A stretch of 7,203 nt of DNA, taken from Candidatus Stercoripulliclostridium merdigallinarum. GTDB lineage: Bacteria > Bacillota > Clostridia > Christensenellales > DTU072. The notes beneath the pieces were generated by a model, which had not been told where the DNA came from, ran no database searches, and saw nothing but the letters and a program-made list of their open reading frames with translations. The stretch spans positions 1 through 7,203 of the forward strand of contig DVNF01000104.1 of the NCBI GenBank assembly GCA_018714575.1, read 5' to 3'. Positions within the stretch are counted from its first letter, which is position 1. Each line of letters begins with the position of its first letter. The position numbers and the translations under genes were made by a program. Positions 1-4,918 of this stretch are shown here, piece after piece.

Positions 1-113
1 CCTCCGTAGGATTCCTGCCGGAAAATTTCATGCCGCCCGCCATTACCGCCGTGGCGTTAAACGCCGTAACGCTGATCTTTGCCGTGATCTATCCGAAAAT
101 CAGATTGAAATGA
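1..113 (+). CDS. 3' end of an unidentified protein, probably membrane-associated (partial)
   Basis: Reading from base 3, the frame stays open to a TGA at 111-113 and gives 36 residues. The stretch ends with a hydrophobic segment rich in Ala, Val, Leu and Ile (roughly AVALNAVTLIFAVIYP) followed by a basic tail, KIRLK. This looks like a last transmembrane helix with a short cytoplasmic end, but too little is present to name a family. That it is a real gene end is supported by the intrinsic terminator starting 32 nt after the stop, in the same direction, and by several further in-frame stops directly downstream. It converges with the catalase gene. The start and most of the protein lie outside the window. 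Confidence 0.6.
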   Translation, partial: SVGFLPENFMPPAITAVALNAVTLIFAVIYPKIRLK

Positions 114-133
114 TCGAAATGATAGATATGATA
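107..133. repeat. Three imperfect 9-bp tandem repeats across a stop codon
   Basis: Units are GAAATGATC (107-115), GAAATGATA (116-124) and GATATGATA (125-133); a fourth, decayed unit may begin at 134. Because the unit is three codons long, the first unit's TGA stop is repeated in frame, so the plus-strand reading frame meets TGA (111), TGA (120), TAG (123), TGA (129) and TAG (132). It looks like local slippage just past the end of the plus-strand gene. No function is needed beyond making termination robust. Confidence 0.6.
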
Positions 134-145
134 GATTGACAGCCC

Positions 146-172
146 GGGCGCGTAAAACGCGCCCTTTATTTT
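146..172 (+). terminator. Intrinsic terminator of the left-hand plus-strand gene
   Basis: A perfect 7-bp GC stem, GGGCGCG (146-152) with CGCGCCC (158-164), closes a TAAAA loop and is followed by TTTATTTT (165-172). It lies 32 nt after the plus-strand stop codon. In the minus direction the stem is not followed by a T-run, so it is a one-way terminator by sequence. Its T-tract overlaps the last codons and stop of the convergent catalase gene, so the two genes share this short junction. Confidence 0.85.
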
Positions 173-1671
173 GTCGCGTATTCCAATTCCTTTTGGGATA
201 GTTTCGACAGCCGTCTGACTTCCCTCAGGTTGAGTTTCAACCTTTCCCCTACTCCTTCGCCGTAAGAGGGCGCGATCTTATAAAATAACGCCGCGGCGCG
301 ATATTGAATTTTCTTTGCCGCCTGTCCAAGGGATTCGGCAATGTTGTCCATCAGCCTGTTCCTTTCGCCTTCGTCAAAAGCCATATACCTGTCGCGCGGT
401 TGAACGAAGTCTATATCCTTTATCGGCGGAGCTTCGCGCCGAACGGGAGAAGTCACCTCCGGCGGCACGTTCCTGACGCGTTTGGAAAAGCGCACTTCGT
501 CATAGGAATTGGGATAATAGTTAATGGAGCCCGTAGGATTCTTTGCCAGATCGCCGTCGCGCTGATAATTGAATACCGGCGTTCCCGGAGAGTTTACGGG
601 CACTCGGTCAAAGTTTACTCCGATACGGTACCGCTGAGTATCGGAATATGCTATCATGCGCCCTTGCAACATCTTGTCGGGGCTTGCCGAAGTTCCCGGC
701 ACCATGTTCCCGGGACAGAACGCCGCCTGCTCGATTTCGTTAAAGAAGTTTTCGGGGTTTCTGTTCAAAGTCATTCTGCCGATTTCTATCAACGGGAAGT
801 CTTCCTCGTACCACGTCTTTGTCGTGTCAAACGGATCGAAGCGGTACTTTTTCGCCTGCTCCGGAGTCATTATCTGCACCTTTACGCGCCAGGAAGGATA
901 ATCGCAACGGTCTATCGCTTTCCTTAGATCTTCCCCCGCAAAGTCGGGATTTTCGCCGGCAATACGTTTTGCCTCGTCCGCCGGAATGTTCTTTATGCCC
1001 TGTTCCGAAATAAAGTGGTATTTTATATAGAAATATTCGCCGCGCGAATTATACCACGAGAAAGTGTCCGTCCCGAATCCGTCCATGAACCTGAACCCGT
1101 AGGGGATACCTTGGTCGGAAAACAGCACCGTCACCTGATTCAACGATTCCGGAGTCAGCGTCAGGAAATCCCATTGCGCGTTGGGATCGGTCAGGTTCGT
1201 GACGGGGTTTTTCTTCTGGGAGTGGATAAAGTCGGGAAACTTTATGGGATCGCGAATGAAAAACACCGGAGTATTGTTCATGACTATGTCGTGGATACCG
1301 TCGTCGGTATAAAACCTGACGGCAAAGCCGCGCGGATCGCGGACGGTATCGGCGGACTCTCTGCCTCCCGCAACCGTCGAAAAACGCACCAGGACCCTGA
1401 CTTTCTTGCCTACCTGCGTAAACAACCCTGCCAAAGTGTACTTCGACATATCCCTGGTCAGCACGAATTCGCCGTGCGCACCCCAACCTTTGGCGTGGAC
1501 GACCCTTTCGGGGATACGCTCGCGGTTGAAGTTAGCAAGCTTGTCCATCAGCACCGTATCCCTGAATAAAATATTGCCGTCGGCGTCGGTCAACGACACT
1601 TGATCGCCGTCTACCGGCTCGCCCAATCGTTTCGTAAACAGTTTTTCTTCCTTGTCTCTGTCTTTTATCAA
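166..1671 (-). CDS. katA: Monofunctional heme catalase, small-subunit type
   Basis: Catalase turns two hydrogen peroxide into water and oxygen; it is a cytoplasmic heme enzyme, usually a tetramer. Using a TTG start at 1671-1669, the product has 501 residues, typical of the small-subunit class with no C-terminal flavodoxin-like domain. Visible landmarks are the distal His in RVVHAKG (H59), the distal Asn in DIVMNNTPVFFIRDP (N132), RFSTVAGG and DTVRDPRGFAVRFYT in the beta-barrel core, and the proximal heme ligand Tyr in RMIAYSDTQRYRIG (Y342, with R338). No signal peptide is seen. The TTG is preferred over the ATG at 1719 because GGAGG lies 6 nt upstream of it, a promoter -10 element lies between the two starts, and it gives a family-like N-terminus. 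The gene has its own promoter, separate from recA. No key residue is missing. The family is certain; the symbol katA is by analogy. Confidence 0.96.
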   Translation of the reverse strand: MIKDRDKEEKLFTKRLGEPVDGDQVSLTDADGNILFRDTVLMDKLANFNRERIPERVVHAKGWGAHGEFVLTRDMSKYTLAGLFTQVGKKVRVLVRFSTVAGGRESADTVRDPRGFAVRFYTDDGIHDIVMNNTPVFFIRDPIKFPDFIHSQKKNPVTNLTDPNAQWDFLTLTPESLNQVTVLFSDQGIPYGFRFMDGFGTDTFSWYNSRGEYFYIKYHFISEQGIKNIPADEAKRIAGENPDFAGEDLRKAIDRCDYPSWRVKVQIMTPEQAKKYRFDPFDTTKTWYEEDFPLIEIGRMTLNRNPENFFNEIEQAAFCPGNMVPGTSASPDKMLQGRMIAYSDTQRYRIGVNFDRVPVNSPGTPVFNYQRDGDLAKNPTGSINYYPNSYDEVRFSKRVRNVPPEVTSPVRREAPPIKDIDFVQPRDRYMAFDEGERNRLMDNIAESLGQAAKKIQYRAAALFYKIAPSYGEGVGERLKLNLREVRRLSKLSQKELEYATK

Positions 1672-1675
1672 GTTA

Positions 1676-1682
1676 CACCTCC
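1676..1682 (-). promoter_or_regulatory. Ribosome binding site that fixes the catalase start at TTG
   Basis: On the minus strand GGAGGTG is followed by TAAC and then TTG (1671-1669); counting from GGAGG, the spacing is 6 nt. This is close to a perfect anti-Shine-Dalgarno match with good spacing. The longer frame's ATG at 1719-1717 lies within the predicted promoter, so it would not be in the transcript. Confidence 0.85.
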
Positions 1683-1699
1683 GTCCTTTATTCGGCACT

Positions 1700-1729
1700 A
1701 TTCTATTCCGAAACGGCAAACGTTGTTAA
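1700..1729 (-). promoter_or_regulatory. Predicted sigma-A promoter of the catalase gene
   Basis: On the minus strand a -35 element TTAACA (1729-1724, 5/6 to TTGACA) is separated by 18 nt from a -10 element TAGAAT (1705-1700, 5/6 to TATAAT). Transcription should begin near 1693, leaving a leader of about 20 nt that carries the ribosome binding site. The recA terminator lies just upstream, so the catalase needs its own promoter. A short inverted repeat, TTCGG (1691-1695) with CCGAA (1708-1712), brackets the -10 and might be an operator. I see no clear PerR-type box. Confidence 0.6.
1712..1729 (-). repeat. 18-bp inverted repeat, copy 1 (in the catalase promoter)
   Basis: The minus strand reads TTAACAACGTTTGCCGTT. 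It matches the plus-strand sequence at 2828-2845 at 17 of 18 positions, the one difference being A/G at position 7. This copy contains the predicted catalase -35 element and most of the promoter spacer. Flanking bases do not extend the match. Confidence 0.7.
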
Positions 1730-1760
1730 TCGGCAAGGCGGATAGGCGTTTGACTTTCGT

Positions 1761-1791
1761 ATATAAAAAACGCATGCCTTCGCATGCGTTT
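1761..1791 (-). terminator. Intrinsic terminator after recA
   Basis: Stem arms at 1768-1777 and 1782-1791 pair over 10 bp (AAACGCATGC / GCATGCGTTT) around a 4-nt loop. On the minus strand they are followed by a T-run that begins in the stem (TTTTTTATAT, 1770-1761). It lies 39 nt after the recA stop and should end the ftsK-rimO-cinA-recA transcript, separating it from catalase. On the plus strand the T-tract is only TTT, so it works mainly leftward. Confidence 0.9.
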
Positions 1792-1830
1792 AAACGCTCC
1801 GTTTACGGGAAGACGATCGACGTCGGACGA

Positions 1831-2811
1831 TCAGAACGTTTCCCTGATCTTCGCCTCCAAAGCGTCGGTGACGTCGGGGTTGTTTTTCAGGAATTCTATG
1901 GCTTTTTCGCGCCCCTGTCCTATCTTTTCGCCCTCATAGCTGAACCAGGCGCCCGATTTCAATACCAGACCTTGTTGCACCGCCATATCCAAAATGACGC
2001 CTATGCGCGAAATGCCCGTTCCGAACAAAATATCGAATTCGGCTTGCTTGAAGGGGGGCGCCAGCTTGTTCTTTACGACTTTCACGCGGGTACGGTTGCC
2101 GATGACTCCGGAATTGTCCTTTACCGCGTCTACGCGCCTGACGTCCATACGGATGCTGGCATAGAATTTCAGCGCTTTGCCGCCCGTCGTCGTTTCGGGG
2201 TTGCCGAACATGACGCCTATCTTTTCGCGCAGTTGGTTGATGAATATGATACAGGTATTCGTCTTTGCGATTATCGGAGTCAGTTTCCTCATCGCCTGGG
2301 ACATCAGCCTTGCCTGCATACCGACAGCCGAATCGCCCATCTCGCCGTCGATTTCGGCTTTCGGAGTCAAAGCCGCCACCGAGTCGACTACGATAAGATC
2401 CAGGCTGCCGCTCTTTGCCAGCTCCTCCGCAATCGCCAAAGCCTGTTCCCCGTTGTCGGGTTGGGAAACGTACAAGTGCGACAGGTCTACGCCCAAATGC
2501 CCTGCGTACACGGGATCCAAAGCGTGCTCGGCGTCGACGAACGCGACTATGCCGCCCTGCTTTTGCGCTTCCGCCGCGATATGCAACGCCAAAGTCGTTT
2601 TGCCCGAAGATTCAGGTCCGTATATTTCAACGATCCTGCCCCTGGGAACGCCGCCTATCCCCAGCGCCTGATCCAACGCCAGACACCCCGTCGGTATGAC
2701 GTCGACTTTGACTTTATTGGTGCCGTCCATGTTCATGATAGAGCCTTTACCGTAGTTCTTCTCTATCCTCTGCAGCGCCTCTTCCAATGACTTTTTTTTG
2801 ATTTCGTCCAT
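1831..2811 (-). CDS. recA: RecA recombinase
   Basis: RecA forms ATP-dependent filaments on single-stranded DNA, drives strand exchange in homologous recombination, and stimulates LexA-type self-cleavage. The 326-residue product shows the N-terminal oligomerisation helix (about 5-30), Walker A GPESSGKTT (65-73, K71), catalytic Glu in VDAEHALDP (E95), Walker B LIVVDSVAAL (139-148), the INQLREK segment leading into DNA-binding loop L2 (about 191-211), and the signature ALKFYASIRMDVRR (213-226). The start is ATG (2811-2809) with AAAGGAG at 2823-2817. It is shorter than the usual 340-355 residues: it ends at ...ALEAKIRETF and lacks the acidic C-terminal tail. The frames past the stop do not restore an acidic tail, so a simple frameshift is unlikely. 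It follows cinA by 64 nt, as in many Gram-positive cinA-recA operons, and I found no convincing separate promoter or LexA box in that gap. A strong terminator follows. Confidence 0.99.
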   Translation of the reverse strand: MDEIKKKSLEEALQRIEKNYGKGSIMNMDGTNKVKVDVIPTGCLALDQALGIGGVPRGRIVEIYGPESSGKTTLALHIAAEAQKQGGIVAFVDAEHALDPVYAGHLGVDLSHLYVSQPDNGEQALAIAEELAKSGSLDLIVVDSVAALTPKAEIDGEMGDSAVGMQARLMSQAMRKLTPIIAKTNTCIIFINQLREKIGVMFGNPETTTGGKALKFYASIRMDVRRVDAVKDNSGVIGNRTRVKVVKNKLAPPFKQAEFDILFGTGISRIGVILDMAVQQGLVLKSGAWFSYEGEKIGQGREKAIEFLKNNPDVTDALEAKIRETF

Positions 2812-2827
2812 AGTTTCTCCTTTATGT

Positions 2828-2845
2828 TTAACAGCGTTTGCCGTT
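2828..2845 (+). repeat. 18-bp inverted repeat, copy 2 (just upstream of recA)
   Basis: The plus strand reads TTAACAGCGTTTGCCGTT, matching the minus strand at 1712-1729 at 17 of 18 bases. The pair therefore brackets recA and its terminator as an inverted repeat about 1.1 kb apart. In recA's own direction this copy reads AACGGCAAACGCTGTTAA and contains an imperfect dyad, AACGGC-4 nt-GCTGTT. It lies 5 nt upstream of the recA ribosome binding site. Confidence 0.7.
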
Positions 2846-2875
2846 CAATTTTTCCTGTTTTTAGGTACCTGAATT

Positions 2876-3574
2876 TCAATAATCGGATTCCTCGTCCGCT
2901 ATTTCGGCGTTATTGCGCAAATGTTGCACGACGTGGAACAAAGCGTAATCTTTCGCCTGTTTCCTGATTTCCTCGCGGTCGCCGTAAAAGCGGTGTTCGA
3001 ATACTTCCGTGACGTCGTAATCGGTCACCGCGATATATACCAATCCTACGGGTTTATCCGCCGTGCCGCCGCCGGGACCGGCAAGTCCCGTCGTCGAAAC
3101 GGCTATCGAAACGTCGTCGCTGAGGAGTCCCGAAGCCATCTCTACCGCCGTTTCCCCGGATACCGCGCCGCATTCGCGTAACGTCGAATCCAACACTCCC
3201 AATTTGTCCATTTTGGCTCGTTCCGTATAAGCAACGATCCCGCCGTAGAACACTTCGGAGGCTCCGGGCACGTCGACTATCGACTGAGCCACCATGCCGC
3301 CCGTCAGACTCTCCGCCGTCGCCAGCCGCTTATTGCTTTCGCGCAGTTCGTCGTACAGCGTTTCCGCCAGCGTCGTTCCGATATCCGAATAGACTACGTC
3401 CGAAAAAGTGTCGTCCAATTCGTCGTCGTCGTGCGGAGTAATGTTTCTGAAGGTCACTCCTATATCGGCGCCGCCGTCGCTTTCCACCATGTAATCGTCG
3501 ATATTCGGGTGCCAATTCGTCATACGCTCTTCGAATTCGGCAACAGGCAGGCACATTCTGAGGTATTTATCCAT
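2876..3574 (-). CDS. cinA: CinA-family protein with PncC (NMN amidase) domain, lacking the N-terminal domain
   Basis: The C-terminal domain (about 70-222) belongs to the CinA-C/PncC family, which hydrolyses nicotinamide mononucleotide to nicotinic acid mononucleotide in NAD salvage. It carries the conserved ATAESLTGG (85-93, putative nucleophile S89), YTERAK (Y116 and K121), GAVSGETAVEMASG and GLAGPGGGTADKPVG (163-177). Full CinA proteins are about 410 residues and start with a MoaB/MogA-like COG1058 domain. Here only 232 residues exist, and the first 65 or so resemble the KH-like linker of full CinA: LRMCLPVAEFEERM, HPNIDDYM, then VVYSDIGTTLAETL just before the PncC domain. The COG1058 domain is thus missing altogether. 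The ATG at 3574 lies 9 nt after the rimO stop; GGAG at 3590-3587 is the best ribosome binding site, with a long 12-nt spacing, so translation may be coupled to rimO. It is upstream of recA, the classical cinA-recA arrangement. PncC activity is likely but inferred. Confidence 0.9.
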   Translation of the reverse strand: MDKYLRMCLPVAEFEERMTNWHPNIDDYMVESDGGADIGVTFRNITPHDDDELDDTFSDVVYSDIGTTLAETLYDELRESNKRLATAESLTGGMVAQSIVDVPGASEVFYGGIVAYTERAKMDKLGVLDSTLRECGAVSGETAVEMASGLLSDDVSIAVSTTGLAGPGGGTADKPVGLVYIAVTDYDVTEVFEHRFYGDREEIRKQAKDYALFHVVQHLRNNAEIADEESDY

Positions 3575-3583
3575 ATCTCACTT

Positions 3584-4918
3584 TCACTCCTTTTGATCCG
3601 CCTCCGACGCCTTTCCGCTGAGGTAAAAGCCGCCTCGAGTAATTTTCACCATATAGTTTTTCCCGACTTGCGGGGCAAAATCCGCCGTAAAATATATTAC
3701 CGGATCGACTGTCGGCGCGGCGAATACGGGTCTGCCGATAAATCTGCCGCGGTTATAATCGATACCTTCGTAGACGACTTCGACTTCCTTTCCCACCAAA
3801 GCTTCGTTCTTTCGGGCTACCACTTTGGCTTCTTCCTTTTCTACGGCGCGTTGGCGCGCGACCTTGACTTTGTAAGGGATCTGATCCGCCATCCTTGCCG
3901 CGGGAGTGCCCTCTTCGCGCGAATATGCGAAAAAGCCCGCGTAATCGATATTGCCTTCGGCTATGAACGCCTTTAACAGCTCGAAATCCTCTTCGCTCTC
4001 CCCGGGGAAGCCGACTATGAAAGTCGAACGCACGGTAATTTCGGGAATACGCGCACGCAGTTTCCTTAGTAGCGCGCGTATGGCGTCGGAATCGGTGCGC
4101 CTGCCCATTCTTTTCAACACTCTGTCGGAAATGTGTTGCAGAGGAATGTCGATGTATTTTGCCATTTTAGGCTCGTCGGCGATAAAATCTATCAATTCGT
4201 CCGTAACGCTTTCCGGATAAGCGTACAACAGTCTGACCGTTTTAAAATCCAATTTACATAGCTCCGCCAACAGCGAAGTCAGGTTGCTGCCGTCCTTTAG
4301 ATCCGACCCGTATTTGGTGGTGTCCTGCGCCACGACTATCAATTCCTTTACTCCGTCCTCACTAAGGCGCGCCGCCTCGTCCACCAGCGACCGCTGCGGT
4401 TCGGAGCGGAATTTCCCGCGTATAGACGGTATGGTACAATATGTACAGTGGTTGTCGCACCCTTCGGCGATCTTCAGATAAGCGTAATGCGGCGGCGTAG
4501 TCAGCACGCGCGCGGCGGGATAGAATACGCCCTCGCCGCCGGTATACATGCGTTCGCCGTTCCCCAGATTTTTGAATATTTCGGGCAGCTCGTTATACCT
4601 GTTCATGCCGACAAAGGCGTCGACTTCGGTGAATTCTTCCGCCGTTTCGGCGGCATAACGTTCGGTGAAACAGCCGGTAACGACTATTTTTGCTCCCTCT
4701 TTTTTCCGTGCCGCCGCTTCCAGGACGGTGTTTACCGCCTCTTTCACGGCGGATTTTATGAAAGCGCAGGTGTTTATTACGATGATGTCGGCTTTTTCGA
4801 CGTCGTCCGTAATGCGATAGCCTGCGTTTTGCACGATGGCTATAGCCTTTTCGGTGTCGACGCGGTTTTTGTCGCACCCCAAGGATATAAACCCTACTTT
4901 GACGGAGTTACTATTCAT
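3584..4918 (-). CDS. rimO: Ribosomal protein S12 methylthiotransferase RimO
   Basis: RimO is a radical SAM enzyme that adds a methylthio group to a conserved Asp of ribosomal protein S12. The 444-residue product has the full family layout. The N-terminal UPF0004 domain carries three Cys for the second iron-sulfur cluster (C15 in SLGCDKNRVD, C51 in INTCAFI, C83 in VTGCF). The radical SAM core has EGCDNHCTYCTIP with C154, C158 and C161. A C-terminal TRAM domain spans about 372-436. SLGCDKNRVDTE and the IPSIRGKFRS segment fit RimO rather than the tRNA enzyme MiaB. The ATG overlaps the ftsK stop by 8 nt (ATGAATAG), and GGGAGG (4929-4924) lies 5 nt upstream, so the start is secure and probably coupled to ftsK translation. 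Length and all cluster ligands are normal. Its place between ftsK/spoIIIE and cinA-recA is a usual one in Clostridia. Confidence 0.97.
   Translation of the reverse strand: MNSNSVKVGFISLGCDKNRVDTEKAIAIVQNAGYRITDDVEKADIIVINTCAFIKSAVKEAVNTVLEAAARKKEGAKIVVTGCFTERYAAETAEEFTEVDAFVGMNRYNELPEIFKNLGNGERMYTGGEGVFYPAARVLTTPPHYAYLKIAEGCDNHCTYCTIPSIRGKFRSEPQRSLVDEAARLSEDGVKELIVVAQDTTKYGSDLKDGSNLTSLLAELCKLDFKTVRLLYAYPESVTDELIDFIADEPKMAKYIDIPLQHISDRVLKRMGRRTDSDAIRALLRKLRARIPEITVRSTFIVGFPGESEEDFELLKAFIAEGNIDYAGFFAYSREEGTPAARMADQIPYKVKVARQRAVEKEEAKVVARKNEALVGKEVEVVYEGIDYNRGRFIGRPVFAAPTVDPVIYFTADFAPQVGKNYMVKITRGGFYLSGKASEADQKE

Noticed and set aside
53..65. GGCGTTAAACGCC palindrome in the left partial gene
   Set aside because: It is within coding sequence, has no loop for a stable hairpin and no T-run follows.
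1812..1832. Direct repeat GACGATC at 1812-1818 and 1826-1832 beside the recA stop
   Set aside because: Only 7 bp match and the flanks differ; expected by chance in GC-rich codon-biased sequence.
1600..2790. A 396-codon plus-strand open frame opposite recA
   Set aside because: It lies wholly over recA and part of catalase, its protein is rich in Arg, His and Gln with no domain, and it has no clear ribosome binding site. It is an antisense shadow.
2812..2875. A LexA (SOS) box or own promoter for recA
   Set aside because: No GAAC-4-GTTC match; the nearest pattern, AAC-3-GTT, has the wrong spacing. TTGAAC/CATAAA would put the transcript start within the ribosome binding site. Operon transcription with cinA is the simpler view.
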